Below are positions 1 to 8,061 of a DNA stretch of 64,000 nt, in pieces. Position 1 is the stretch's first letter; each line of letters opens with the position of its first letter. This DNA comes from Actinopolymorpha sp. NPDC004070 (GTDB lineage Bacteria; Actinomycetota; Actinomycetes; Propionibacteriales; Actinopolymorphaceae), in the NCBI RefSeq assembly GCF_040610475.1, contig NZ_JBEXMJ010000003.1, forward strand, positions 124,001-188,000. The letters run 5' to 3'. The notes under the pieces are model-generated. The model was not told where the DNA came from. It made no database searches and worked only from the letters and a program-made list of their open reading frames with translations. The position numbers and the translations under genes are program-made.

Positions 1-1
1 C

Positions 2-199
2 GCCGGCCAGAACACCGCACCGAAGGCCGAGGCCGGTGCGTCCGCGGTCGGTGGGTCAGTGGCCGGTGGATCCGTGGCGGACTGGGTGGTCGAGCGGGCC
101 GAGCGGGTCCGGCGTCCGGTACGCACCGCCGACGGTGAGACCCGGGACGCCATCGACGCGCTGGTTCGCCTCCGGCGGCCGGCGTCGAAGTTCGGGTGA
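2..199 (+). CDS. 3' end of an unidentified protein gene (cut by window edge)
   Basis: An open frame runs from the left edge to a TGA at 197-199, giving the last 65 residues of a protein. Third codon positions are almost all G or C, as in the real genes here, and the composition (Ala, Val, Arg, Gly rich, with a charged helix near DWVVERAERVRR) is protein-like. Nothing in it identifies a family. The stop lies 11 nt before the start chosen for the next gene on the same strand. Confidence 0.5.
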   Translation, partial: AGQNTAPKAEAGASAVGGSVAGGSVADWVVERAERVRRPVRTADGETRDAIDALVRLRRPASKFG

Positions 200-203
200 T
201 ACT
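198..203 (+). promoter_or_regulatory. possible -10 hexamer for the RidA-like gene
   Basis: GATACT lies 7 nt before ATG 211. It differs from TAnnnT only at the first base and sits where a -10 box would produce a leaderless transcript. Inferred only from position and resemblance. Confidence 0.3.
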
Positions 204-210
204 CGGGGCC

Positions 211-621
211 ATGTCCAGACTGATCACCCGAACCAACCCCGAAGACCTGCACCCGACCCCGGGCTACCACCACGTCACGGTGGTGGAGGCGGGCCGGACG
301 GCCTATCTCGCCGGCCAGTGCCCGCTGGACCGGACCGGCGCCGTGGTGGCCCCCGGCGACCCGAAACCTCAGGTCGAGCAGATCGTGGCCAACGCGATGA
401 CCGCACTGGCGGCGGTCGGAGCCGGCCCGGCGGACGTCGTGCGTTCGGTGATCTACGTCGTGAGCTCACAGTCCGACGAGCTGGGCTCGGTCTGGCAGTG
501 GTTCAACGCCTCGGAGCTGGCACCCGCGTTCAGCACGGCGAGCACCCTGCTCGGGGTGGCTCAGCTGGGCTTCGCCGGTCAGCGGGTCGAACTCGACCTG
601 ACTGCCGCGCTGCCCAGCTGA
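211..621 (+). CDS. RidA (YjgF/YER057c/UK114) family protein
   Basis: A 136-residue protein of the usual RidA length. The family core is visible: YLAGQCPLD near the N-terminus, the helix VEQIVANAMTALAAVGAG, and the strand ADVVRSVIYVV. RidA proteins are trimeric, and the archetype hydrolyses reactive enamines and imines such as 2-aminoacrylate. The archetype's catalytic Arg lies in a PARSxxxV segment. Here the aligned segment reads TASTLLGV, so the Arg appears replaced by Ser and deaminase activity is doubtful. ATG 211 is preferred over GTG 196, which overlaps the upstream stop, because a possible -10 box sits 7 nt before it. Confidence 0.85.
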   Translation: MSRLITRTNPEDLHPTPGYHHVTVVEAGRTAYLAGQCPLDRTGAVVAPGDPKPQVEQIVANAMTALAAVGAGPADVVRSVIYVVSSQSDELGSVWQWFNASELAPAFSTASTLLGVAQLGFAGQRVELDLTAALPS

Positions 622-655
622 GCGCTGTCCGACTGGTTGTTGTCCGACTGGTTTC
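611..655 (+). repeat. 15-bp degenerate tandem repeat spanning the RidA-like stop codon
   Basis: Three 15-nt units lie at 611-625, 626-640 and 641-655. The last two agree at 13 of 15 positions (TGTCCGACTGGTT core). The first is more diverged and contains the TGA stop of the RidA-like gene (619-621). The 15-nt period may continue to about 680, where CCGTACG recurs 15 nt apart. No function is known. Confidence 0.6.
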
Positions 656-676
656 CGTACGAGCGGGTGCCGTACG

Positions 677-952
677 TCACCCGCTCTTGCGCCGGAAGGA
701 ACGCCGGCCGGTGGGCGGAGCGAGACCTTCCTGGATCTTCTGCGACGCCTTGCCGGTCCCGTCGGCGGTCTGCTCCCGGTGCTGGTGGCGCTTGCGCTCC
801 AGGCTCTCGCGGAACTTACGGCGTACGTCGTCCTCGGCGTCGCCGCTGGTTGCCTCGGGTGCCTCGGCGCCGTCCTGGGTGCCGGGCACCTCGTCGGCGT
901 CTCGCGCCGGCTTGGACGCGGTTTCGGGCTTACCCCGCTGTTTGCTGGCCAT
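677..952 (-). CDS. DUF5302 family small protein
   Basis: A 91-residue hydrophilic protein. The C-terminal half carries the DUF5302 pattern as I recall it: a charged helix DVRRKFRESLERK followed by a basic end SFRRKSG. The N-terminal 45 residues are a low-complexity, Ala/Glu/Asp-rich extension longer than in typical family members of about 60 residues. No function is established for the family. It converges with the RidA-like gene, 55 nt away. The ATG at 952 lacks a clear Shine-Dalgarno sequence. Confidence 0.75.
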   Translation of the reverse strand: MASKQRGKPETASKPARDADEVPGTQDGAEAPEATSGDAEDDVRRKFRESLERKRHQHREQTADGTGKASQKIQEGLAPPTGRRSFRRKSG

Positions 953-1081
953 GGGGCAAAGCCTCGCACGCCCGCCCGCGAGGACGCGAGTGGATTGGGC
1001 GTGGCGTGTCAGGGGGCGACCCACAGGCACGGGCGGGTCACCGAGCGGTGCCGGCGTACGCCGGTCGGTGACCGCGGTCGG

Positions 1082-1087
1082 TAGGGT
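1082..1087 (+). promoter_or_regulatory. -10-like hexamer, possible leaderless promoter
   Basis: TAGGGT lies 6 nt before the GTG at 1094, matching the actinobacterial -10 pattern TAnnnT at the spacing expected for a transcript starting at the start codon. No -35 is evident. Confidence 0.45.
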
Positions 1088-1093
1088 CGCGGA

Positions 1094-1528
1094 GTGGACA
1101 TCAGCGTGTCGCGGGAGATCGCCGCGCCGGCGCGGCGGGTCTGGGACCTGCTGGTCGACTGGGAACGCCAGGGCGAGTGGATGCCCCTCACGAAGGTCCG
1201 GGTGCTGCCCGGCCCCCGCGAGGGAGCCGGCACCCGGTTGGAGGCGGTCACCGGTGTCGGGCGGGCCGCCGTGGCCGACCCGATGGAGGTCGTCGACTGG
1301 GTGCCGCCGGGCCGCTGCGTGGTCCGGCACGACGGGCGGGTGCTGCGGGGGAGCGGGACCTTCGAGATCGAGCCCCTCTCGGCGGACCGGTGCCGCTTCA
1401 CCTGGCGGGAGGACCTCTCCGCGCCCGGCGGGGCGGTCGGGGAAGCCGTGTTCGCGGGCCTCGGGCGGGTGTCCACGGCGTTCTTCGGATACGCGCTGGG
1501 GCGGCTGGCCCGGCTCGCCGAGCGCTGA
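1094..1528 (+). CDS. SRPBCC (START/Bet v1-like) family protein
   Basis: A 144-residue single-domain protein opening with DISVSREIAAPARRVWDLLVDWERQGEW, the typical first strand and helix of polyketide cyclase/dehydrase-type SRPBCC proteins, and closing with a long helix (about residues 115-143). The fold forms a hydrophobic pocket for a ligand. Nothing shows which ligand, and these proteins range from lipid carriers to cyclases. There is no signal peptide, so it is probably cytoplasmic. GTG 1094 has a TAGGGT box 6 nt upstream rather than a Shine-Dalgarno sequence. It is transcribed away from the DUF5302 gene. Confidence 0.8.
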   Translation: MDISVSREIAAPARRVWDLLVDWERQGEWMPLTKVRVLPGPREGAGTRLEAVTGVGRAAVADPMEVVDWVPPGRCVVRHDGRVLRGSGTFEIEPLSADRCRFTWREDLSAPGGAVGEAVFAGLGRVSTAFFGYALGRLARLAER

Positions 1529-1652
1529 GAGGACGCCGAGCCGGGTCGGGAACGCCGGGCGCCGGACGCGGCCTGGCCGAACCCGGTCGCGGTCGGCTCA
1601 GGTCGCCGCTGGAAGATAGACGACGCTGAACGCCGAACACCCGGGGGCTCAC

Positions 1653-2435
1653 ATGCCGCACTCGCCGACCGATCCGCCCGCCGCCCCGACGAACGCCGTC
1701 AACCAGAGCGATCCGGGCGATGACGAGCTCGAGGGCCTGGACGACCTCGACGACGACGAGCCGGACGACTTGGACGACCTGGACGACTTGGACGACGATC
1801 TCGCCGCGGCCCGCCCGCGGGCCTGGTCGAGCGCGCCGGGGTCGGAGGGACCCTTCCCCCGGCTGCTGCCGCTGCTGTACGTGATCGGCGGTGCCGTCGG
1901 CCTGGCCGCGGCGTTCGTGCTGATGGTCGAGAAGGTCGAGCTGCTGATCAACCCGGAGTACGTCCCGAGCTGCAATCTCAACCCGATCATCTCCTGTGGT
2001 TCGGTGATGAAGACCGGGCAGGCCGCCGCGTTCGGGTTCCCGAACCCGCTGCTCGGCGTGGCCGGGTTCGCGGTGGTGCTCACCATCGGCGCCGCGTTGT
2101 TCGCGGGGGCGACCTTCCGCCGGTGGTTCTGGCTGGGGCTGCAGGCCGGCACGGTGCTCGGGGTGATCTTCGTGCACTGGCTGATGTACCAGACGCTCTA
2201 CCGGATCGGCGCTGTCTGCCCGTACTGCGTCGTGGTGTGGCTGGTGACCATCCCGACGTTCCTCTACACCACGCTGCACAACCTCGACCGCGGCCACCTG
2301 CCCGTCGGCGACGCCGGCCGGAAGATCGCGGGCGTGCTGACCCGCTACCACGCGACGATCCTCACCGCGTGGATCGTGATGATCGTGGTGCTGATCGGCA
2401 GCCGGTTCTGGTCCTACTGGAGCACCCTGCTCTGA
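1653..2435 (+). CDS. Vitamin K epoxide reductase (VKOR) family protein
   Basis: A 260-residue membrane protein with about five hydrophobic segments between residues 72 and 255. VKOR homologues reduce a quinone to reoxidise a DsbA-like partner and so drive disulfide formation outside the membrane. Both cysteine pairs are present: loop C107/C115 (SCNLNPIISC) and the active-site CPYC (C189/C192). The first 55 residues are cytoplasmic and strongly acidic, with Asp-Asp-Leu repeats (residues 29-50) encoded by repeated GAC/CTG codons at about 1737-1803. No fused thioredoxin domain is seen, and no DsbA partner lies next door. Confidence 0.9.
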   Translation: MPHSPTDPPAAPTNAVNQSDPGDDELEGLDDLDDDEPDDLDDLDDLDDDLAAARPRAWSSAPGSEGPFPRLLPLLYVIGGAVGLAAAFVLMVEKVELLINPEYVPSCNLNPIISCGSVMKTGQAAAFGFPNPLLGVAGFAVVLTIGAALFAGATFRRWFWLGLQAGTVLGVIFVHWLMYQTLYRIGAVCPYCVVVWLVTIPTFLYTTLHNLDRGHLPVGDAGRKIAGVLTRYHATILTAWIVMIVVLIGSRFWSYWSTLL

Positions 2436-2533
2436 TCGGCCGGCCCGGGGTCGGACCGGTACGCCCTACGGCGTAGGCAGGAGTCGTCCGCATGGGCGAT
2501 TGCCGCTACCCCGTGTGCGAGCGACTATGAGGC

Positions 2534-2980
2534 ATGAGCACCGAGCAGCAGCCGATGAGGGCTTCGGACCGCGAGCGCGACGAGGTGGCGCGGCGGATCC
2601 AGGAGGCCACCGCCGAGGGCCGGTTGACGCTGGAGGAGTCCGACGAGCGGCTCACCGGTGTGTTCGCCAGCAAGTACCGCCACGAGCTGGCGGCCCTGGT
2701 CAGTGACCTGCCCCCGGCGACTCCGGCGGTTTCGGAACAGACGCCATCCCCGGCCAGGCGGGGGACGGCGCCCGACAGTCGCCGGTGGGGCGATCCCGGC
2801 CTGTTGATCCACACCCTCATCGTGGTGCTGCTGTCGGCCGCCATGCTCGGGCAGTGGGTCGCCAGCCAGGGGCAGCACGGGCATCCCTGGCCGATCTTTC
2901 CGCTGGTCTGGCTCTGGGTGAGCGTGGCAATTCACGCCCGTCGGCGAAACGACCGGGCCCGCCGCGAAAATCGACCATGA
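2534..2980 (+). CDS. DUF1707 domain protein with two C-terminal membrane segments
   Basis: A 148-residue protein. Residues 6-58 form a DUF1707 domain (MRASDRERDEVARRIQEA, ending in a SDLP-like motif), a short helical domain at the N-terminus of many actinobacterial membrane proteins. After a Pro/Arg linker come two hydrophobic helices (about residues 95-115 and 120-137) and a basic tail, so the DUF1707 part is probably cytoplasmic. The function is unknown. Two further DUF1707 proteins lie at 34.9-36.4 kb with different membrane parts. A weak -10-like GACTAT ends 5 nt before the ATG. Confidence 0.85.
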   Translation: MSTEQQPMRASDRERDEVARRIQEATAEGRLTLEESDERLTGVFASKYRHELAALVSDLPPATPAVSEQTPSPARRGTAPDSRRWGDPGLLIHTLIVVLLSAAMLGQWVASQGQHGHPWPIFPLVWLWVSVAIHARRRNDRARRENRP

Positions 2981-3137
2981 GAGCGTTCTCGCCGAATCCG
3001 CACGGGTGAGAGAACTCTTCGAATAGCGGTCGTACGCGGTCGGTGTCTCGCGGTGCCTCAGAATCGGTTCTCCGGCCCGAGTTTCGTTTTTGTGGCCCGG
3101 GCAACGATCCTTGGTGGATCGCAGTCCGGGGGACTTG

Positions 3138-4826
3138 ATGGCTACTCAAGTGCGGGGTGTGTCGCGGCCTGAGCCGGTGGTACGCCGCAGGATCGGAACA
3201 CTCGTCGTCCGTTGGCTGACGTCGACCGACCACAAAGTCATCGGCAAGCTGTATCTCGTCACGTCGTTCGGCTTCTTCCTCATCGCCGGCGTGATGGCGA
3301 TGTTCATGCGCGCGGAACTCGCCCGCCCGGGACAGCAGGTCTTTCGCGGTGACGGCGGCGCGCTTCTCTACAACCAGTTCTTCACCTTCCACGGCACCGC
3401 AATGTTGTTGTTGTTCGCAACTCCGTTGTTCGTCGGCTTTGCGAACGTCATCATGCCGTTGCAGATCGGTGCGCCGGACGTCGCGTTCCCGCGGATGAAC
3501 ATGCTGAGCTACTGGATGTTCCTGTTCGGCGGGCTGATCGTCCTGTCGTCGTTCGCCGACCCGGACGGCGCGGCGGCCTTCGGCTGGACGGCGTACACCA
3601 CGCTGAGCGGACCGGAGTACTCCCCGACGTTCGGTGGCGACCTGTGGGTGATGGGCCTCTACCTCGCCGGGCTGGGCACGATCCTCGGCGGGGTCAACTT
3701 CATCACCACGATCATTTGCCTGCGCGCACCGGGCATGACGATGTTCCGGATGCCGATCTTCACCTGGAACGTCCTCTTCACCAGCATCATGGCCATCATT
3801 GCCTTCCCGGTGCTCGCCGGTGCGCTGCTGATGCTGGAGGCCGACCGCAGGCTGGACGCGAAGGTCTATGACGCTTCGTCGTACGGGCCACTGCTGTGGC
3901 AGCACCTGTTCTGGTTCTTCGGCCATCCCGAGGTCTACATCATCGCGCTGCCGTTCTTCGGGATCATCACCGAGATCATTCCGGTGTTCAGCCGCAAACC
4001 GCTGTTCGGGTACGTCGGGATGGTGGCCGCCACGACGGGCATCGCGGCGCTGTCGATGGCGGTATGGGCCCATCACATGTTCGCCACAGGCAGCGTCGAA
4101 CTGCCGTTCTTCTCGTTGATGACGTTCTTCATCGCGGTGCCGACCGGGGTGAAGTTCTTCAACTGGATCGGCACGATGTGGCGGGGGTCGGTGACCTTCG
4201 AGACGCCGATGCTGTGGTCGATCGGCTTCCTGGTGACGTTCCTCTTCGGCGGGCTCACCGGCGTGATCCTCGCCTCGCCCCCGCTGGACTTCCACGTCAC
4301 CGACACCTACTTCGTGGTGGCGCACTTCCACTACGTCGTCTTCGGGACCGTGGTGTTCGCGATGTTCGGCGGCTTCTACTTCTGGTGGCCGAAGATGACC
4401 GGCCGGATGCTCGACGAGCGACTGGGCAAGATCCATTTCTGGACGTTGTTCGTCGGGTTCCAGTTGACGTTCATGGTGCAGCACTGGCTCGGCGTGGAAG
4501 GAATGCCGCGGCGTTACGTGGACTACCACCAGGAGGACGGGTTCACCACCCTCAACACCGTGTCCACGATCGGCGCCTTCCTGCTCGGCCTTTCCACGTT
4601 GCCGTTCCTTCTCAACGTGATCGTCTCGCGCAACCACCCGAAAGTGGAGCTGGACGACCCCTGGGGCTGGGGTCGCTCGCTGGAGTGGGCGACGGCCTCA
4701 CCCGCGCCGCGCCACAACTTCACCTCCATGCCCCGGATCCGGTCCGACAGTCCGGCCTTTGATCTGCATCATCCCGAGATCGCGAGATTGGAGATCGAGG
4801 ACAACACCCCCGCAACAACACCCTGA
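3138..4826 (+). CDS. ctaD: Cytochrome c oxidase subunit I
   Basis: A 562-residue multi-span protein and catalytic subunit of aa3-type haem-copper oxidase, which reduces O2 to water and pumps protons. Diagnostic segments run in order: [11 protein letters not shown] near the start, [10 protein letters not shown] with a haem a ligand, the copper B and cross-linked Tyr motif HPEVY, the HH pair in WAHHMFATG, and HFHYVVFG with the haem His ligands. Length is normal. ATG 3138 follows GGGGGAC and gives the usual N-terminus. No ctaC, ctaE/F or qcr genes are nearby; actinobacteria usually keep ctaC and ctaE/qcr together, so ctaD is commonly apart or duplicated. Confidence 0.95.
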   Translation: MATQVRGVSRPEPVVRRRIGTLVVRWLTSTDHKVIGKLYLVTSFGFFLIAGVMAMFMRAELARPGQQVFRGDGGALLYNQFFTFHGTAMLLLFATPLFVGFANVIMPLQIGAPDVAFPRMNMLSYWMFLFGGLIVLSSFADPDGAAAFGWTAYTTLSGPEYSPTFGGDLWVMGLYLAGLGTILGGVNFITTIICLRAPGMTMFRMPIFTWNVLFTSIMAIIAFPVLAGALLMLEADRRLDAKVYDASSYGPLLWQHLFWFFGHPEVYIIALPFFGIITEIIPVFSRKPLFGYVGMVAATTGIAALSMAVWAHHMFATGSVELPFFSLMTFFIAVPTGVKFFNWIGTMWRGSVTFETPMLWSIGFLVTFLFGGLTGVILASPPLDFHVTDTYFVVAHFHYVVFGTVVFAMFGGFYFWWPKMTGRMLDERLGKIHFWTLFVGFQLTFMVQHWLGVEGMPRRYVDYHQEDGFTTLNTVSTIGAFLLGLSTLPFLLNVIVSRNHPKVELDDPWGWGRSLEWATASPAPRHNFTSMPRIRSDSPAFDLHHPEIARLEIEDNTPATTP

Positions 4827-4970
4827 GAATCCGAACGGGACGAAGTTTGCCGGCGTACGCGCCCTTGTCGGGGGGCGAGGCCGCAGGTGCTCGGCGTTTC
4901 GATCGGAGGATGTGATCACTTCCCCGTGCATCACACATTTTCCGATGACCTGCGAAGGAGGAGGGTCGGG

Positions 4971-5270
4971 ATGACCGAGAATTCCACGTTGGACGTGGGT
5001 ACCGGTGTAAGGCTCGTATCCGAGGAACGGGGCGAGTACGGTGCCGGGCACATTCCGGCGCCGCGCGTGGAGCCCGAGAGTGCAAGGGGCCGGGGCCGGC
5101 CGTCGCTTGGTGGGCAGGGACGCTCGCCACAGGTGACGTTCCGTGCTCCGCCGGCTCTTCGGGCGATGGCCGAGGAGCAGGCGGCGCGGGACGGCAAGAC
5201 CGTGTCCCAGCTCGCGCGCGAGGCGTTCGAGATGTACCTCGCCAGCAAGGGCGGTGCCGGGGTCGGCTGA
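4971..5270 (+). CDS. Ribbon-helix-helix-like small DNA-binding protein
   Basis: A 99-residue protein. Residues 56-95 (PQVTFRAPPALRAMAEEQAA followed by KTVSQLAREAFEMYLAS) have the strand-helix-helix layout of CopG/Arc-type ribbon-helix-helix regulators, which dimerise and insert a beta ribbon into the DNA major groove. The first half is disordered, with a basic RGRGRPS patch. ATG 4971 follows a strong GAAGGAGGAG sequence. It sits 144 nt after ctaD and ends at a strong hairpin. No toxin gene is adjacent, so an antitoxin role is not supported. The family assignment rests on pattern only. Confidence 0.65.
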   Translation: MTENSTLDVGTGVRLVSEERGEYGAGHIPAPRVEPESARGRGRPSLGGQGRSPQVTFRAPPALRAMAEEQAARDGKTVSQLAREAFEMYLASKGGAGVG

Positions 5271-5295
5271 CTTCGGCCGCGTCCGGTTCGACAGA

Positions 5296-5332
5296 CGAGC
5301 AGCGCCCGGGTTTTCGGCCCGGGCGCTGCTCG
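5296..5332. terminator. Bidirectional hairpin terminator
   Basis: A perfect 15-bp inverted repeat (5296-5310 and 5318-5332) with a 7-nt TTTTCGG loop lies between two convergent genes ending at 5270 and 5371. There is no long T-run, as is common in GC-rich actinobacteria. Confidence 0.8.
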
Positions 5333-5370
5333 CTGCTGTCAGGGCCGCGGAGAACCGGGGCCGGGCGGGA

Positions 5371-6618
5371 TCAGAATCCGGAGAAGAGGTACGGCGCGGC
5401 CGGGGGGAACAACGTGCGCAGCGCCTGGGCGACGCCGGCGTCGACGGTGCCGTAGCCCTGCAACGTCAGCTCGGCCGGGTCGATGACGCCGTAGACCAGC
5501 GCGGCCAGCCCGTGCGAGGTCAGCCGGGCGGTGCCTCCGGAGCCGTTGCCACCCGACACTCCGCCGGAGGTGACCTCGAGCACCCCACCGTGGCCGTCGA
5601 GCGTCCAGGTGCCGCCCACGAACGGGTCGTCCACCACCTCGACCGTTGCCCGCGCGCTGCCGGTCGCGATTCCGGCCAGTCCGGGCACCGACAGGACCCG
5701 GCCCATCGGCGCGCTGTGGTTGGGGCCGGCGACCTTCGTCTCGTCGTCGTAGGCGAGGTCGACGTACCACAGGTCGGGGCGCTGGTCCGGCGGCAACTCG
5801 AACGTGAACGAGCTGTACTGGTCGTGGTGGCGGGCCAGCCACTGCAGCAGGAGCGTGCGCCCGACCGGGCTCCGGGTGAGCAGCTGCCGGCCCTGGAGCT
5901 CGTTGCCGAACCCGTTGGTGCGGTAGAGCAGGGCGCCGACGACCTCGCCCTGGTGGCGGGCGATCGCGATCCAGTGCTTGTTCTCCTTCGCCACGTCGAC
6001 GGTGCCGGCCCGGGTGAAGATCGAGAAGCCGTGCTGCTCGCGAAGGAGTGTCTCCAGCAGTGCGTAGTAGTCGTCGAAGACCTCGCCGATGCGGTGGACG
6101 CTCAGCTCGCCGGGCACCTCGACGCGCAGCATCCGCTCCAGGCCGCGGGCCTCCAGGCGGATGTGGCGCGCCTTGGGGAAGCCGACGTAGCCGAAGCGCT
6201 CGTAGAACGACTGCCGGAACGGGTAGAGCGTGCTCAGCACGTGCCCGCTGTCGCGCATCTCCTCGTGCATCTGCGTGAGCAGGGTGCGGACGTGGCCGCG
6301 CCGGCGTGCCTTCGGGTGGGTCGCCACCCCGCTGATCCCGACCATCGGGAACACCGTGCCGCGGACGTTGTGCCGCATCGAGATGCCACCGACGACCGCT
6401 TCGGCCTCGTCGCCGCCGAACGCGACCAGGTTGACCCGGGAGTCGTCCTCCTCACCGGATTCCAGCTCGGCCCGCTGGCGCTCGACCTGCTCGTCGGGGA
6501 CCGGCGAGCTCGAGAAGGCGTACGCCCACAGCGGGTGGGCGGTGGTGAGCAGCTCCTTGCCGCTCACCCGGCGGATCGTGGTGGCGGAGTCGGCCGCGCG
6601 GTCCGGGATCGTGTTCAC
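5371..6618 (-). CDS. Eis-type GNAT N-acetyltransferase
   Basis: A protein of about 415 residues, the usual size of Eis (enhanced intracellular survival) acetyltransferases. An N-terminal GNAT domain has the acetyl-CoA loop around GVATHPKARRRGHVRTLL and the substrate motif FYERFGY. A second GNAT-like domain and a C-terminal sterol-carrier-like domain follow, ending in the family's Phe. Mycobacterial Eis acetylates aminoglycosides and protein lysines from acetyl-CoA; the substrate here is unknown. The frame opens at GTG 6630, but GTG 6618 is 8 nt after a TAGTGT hexamer and is preferred. Confidence 0.85.
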   Translation of the reverse strand: MNTIPDRAADSATTIRRVSGKELLTTAHPLWAYAFSSSPVPDEQVERQRAELESGEEDDSRVNLVAFGGDEAEAVVGGISMRHNVRGTVFPMVGISGVATHPKARRRGHVRTLLTQMHEEMRDSGHVLSTLYPFRQSFYERFGYVGFPKARHIRLEARGLERMLRVEVPGELSVHRIGEVFDDYYALLETLLREQHGFSIFTRAGTVDVAKENKHWIAIARHQGEVVGALLYRTNGFGNELQGRQLLTRSPVGRTLLLQWLARHHDQYSSFTFELPPDQRPDLWYVDLAYDDETKVAGPNHSAPMGRVLSVPGLAGIATGSARATVEVVDDPFVGGTWTLDGHGGVLEVTSGGVSGGNGSGGTARLTSHGLAALVYGVIDPAELTLQGYGTVDAGVAQALRTLFPPAAPYLFSGF

Positions 6619-6626
6619 AGTCGGCG

Positions 6627-6632
6627 ACACTA
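6627..6632 (-). promoter_or_regulatory. -10-like hexamer for the Eis-type gene
   Basis: On the minus strand TAGTGT ends 8 nt before GTG 6618. It overlaps the alternative start codon at 6630, so both cannot be correct. Confidence 0.35.
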
Positions 6633-6972
6633 ACGGCCGCCACCCCCAAAGGCCCAGAGGGCCGCCTCGGTGACGGCCCGGTCACGCACCGCGCGCCGGA
6701 ACCAGGGGCACGCCACGGTCGAGCGCACCGTCGACCTCGTCCTCGGCCGGGAGGTCGAACGACCTGCCGCCCACGAACGTCGGCACCTGAGCGGGGAGCG
6801 CCGAGGGGGGCGCGACGGCCGGGGCGCACAGACCCGGAAATGCAGGACTGGCTGGCCGAGTGCGGTCCGGCGAACCCGGAGCAGGTGGCACCTGCCCGTA
6901 CTCGTGCCAGGATCGTCGCCAGACGTCGAGCACGCGACCACCGGCGACCACCCACGAGGGGGCGGCAATCCC
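6633..6972. other. 340-bp gap between divergent genes, no supported gene
   Basis: The region upstream of both the Eis-type gene and the PhyH gene. A minus-strand frame (6682-6951, 89 codons) and an upstream extension of the PhyH frame exist, but neither shows a recognisable domain or a good start. I see no hairpin of note. It presumably holds the promoters of both genes. Confidence 0.4.
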
Positions 6973-7764
6973 ATGACGACGAGCGGCGTAGTCGAATGGC
7001 GCAGTGACGTCGACACCTCAGGCCGACTCGATCCCGCCCTCGTCGAGCAGTACCGCCGCGACGGCTTCGTCCGGGTGCGTGGCGTCCTCGACCGGGCCGA
7101 GGTCGAGCACTTCCGCGGTGCGGCCGAACGCTTCCTGGAGGCGCACCGGGCGGAGAGCCTCGCGAAGGACCAGGTGTTCACCCAACTGGTGAACGTCTGG
7201 CGGCAGGACCCGACGATGAGCGAGCTCACCCTGCACCCGCGGCTGGCGGGGGTGGCCGAGCAGTTGGCCGGAATTCCGTTGCGCATCTGGCACGACCACA
7301 TGCTGGTGAAGGAGCCGCACAACGAGGCGGCCACGGAGTTCCACCAGGACCGGCCGTACTGGCCGCACGCCGGCGACCGCCACTCGCTGTCGGCCTGGAT
7401 CGCGCTGGTCGACGTCCCGCCCGAACGCGGATGCATGACCTTTCTGCCCGGCACGCAGGAACTCACCGGGTTCCGCCCGCAGAACCTCCGCAACGAGGAG
7501 GACCTGTTCGACCTCGACCCGTCGCTTCGCTGGGTGCCGCGGGTGACCGTCCCGCTGCGGGCGGGCGACTGCACGTTCCACTGCAGCTACACCGGCCACA
7601 TGGCGACGCCCAACCGCACCGACGTGGCACGGCTGGCGCATGTCGCGATCTACATGGACGACGGTACGAAATTTTCCGGTGCGCCCCACCCGGTGACCGA
7701 CCCGCTCGGTCTGGCCGCAGGGGAACCGCTGGACGGGGAGATGTTCCCGCGCCCCACCGGTTGA
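6973..7764 (+). CDS. Phytanoyl-CoA dioxygenase (PhyH) family oxygenase
   Basis: A 263-residue Fe(II)/2-oxoglutarate-dependent oxygenase. The metal triad is visible: H124 and D126 in FHQD, and the distal His at about 209 in YTGHMATPNR, with a downstream Arg suited to bind 2-oxoglutarate. The N-terminal YRRDGFVRVRGVL is typical of the family. Members hydroxylate varied small molecules, including phytanoyl-CoA, ectoine and natural products. No pathway partner is adjacent, so the substrate is unknown. ATG 6973 follows GAGGGGGCGG. Confidence 0.85.
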   Translation: MTTSGVVEWRSDVDTSGRLDPALVEQYRRDGFVRVRGVLDRAEVEHFRGAAERFLEAHRAESLAKDQVFTQLVNVWRQDPTMSELTLHPRLAGVAEQLAGIPLRIWHDHMLVKEPHNEAATEFHQDRPYWPHAGDRHSLSAWIALVDVPPERGCMTFLPGTQELTGFRPQNLRNEEDLFDLDPSLRWVPRVTVPLRAGDCTFHCSYTGHMATPNRTDVARLAHVAIYMDDGTKFSGAPHPVTDPLGLAAGEPLDGEMFPRPTG

Positions 7765-8061
7765 CGGCTTGGCCCATTCGGCCTGTTTCCCTGTGCCTGT
7801 TGGGTTTTCGTCGTACGCCGCATTCTGTCGTACGCACGTTTGTCAACGTCGCTTTGCGATCGCGAGGTCGGCCTATTCCCGAATGCCGGTGACGCCGGTA
7901 TCCGGGCGTTTTCCCGCGTCTTCTCGCCGCGCTGACCGGACTGGCCAACCTTGACCGGGCAAAGGCGTTTCGCGGCCTCCCTCGGATAGGTACCTTCCGA
8001 GCGGCAGGTGTTGTTTGTTCTCTGGCGGGGGCGCTGTCCTCGCCGCGAGGAGGCGATTGCC
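7765..8061. other. 297-bp leader region before the NlpC/P60 gene
   Basis: This region has more A and T than its surroundings (7810-7880 in particular). A nonamer GTCGTACGC occurs twice about 19 nt apart near 7810 and 7829. I looked for a c-di-AMP (ydaO-type) riboswitch, common before actinobacterial wall hydrolases, and did not find the conserved GGGTGAA and CCGAA blocks. A 61-codon frame at 7769-7954 has no coding character. Confidence 0.4.

Noticed and set aside
36..1619. A 527-codon plus-strand frame across the RidA-like, DUF5302 and SRPBCC genes
   Set aside because: It has no domain, and its codon bias is that of a shadow frame. Three recognisable genes occupy the region.
4971..5270. An antitoxin of a toxin-antitoxin pair
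   Set aside because: A ribbon-helix-helix protein alone is not enough; no small toxin-like gene lies on either side.
6682..6951. A minus-strand 89-codon frame between the Eis-type and PhyH genes
   Set aside because: It contains a DsbA-like phrase (VPTFVGGRSF) but no CxxC, no further similarity and no clear start. Treated as non-coding.
7769..7954. A 61-codon frame after the PhyH gene
   Set aside because: Its codon use does not show the GC3 bias of real genes, and no ribosome site is present.
7765..8061. A c-di-AMP (ydaO-type) riboswitch before the NlpC/P60 gene
   Set aside because: It is expected in actinobacteria, and disA is present in this window, but the conserved blocks (GGGTGAA, CCGAACCC and the pseudoknot strands) are not visible. 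Only a covariance-model search could settle it.
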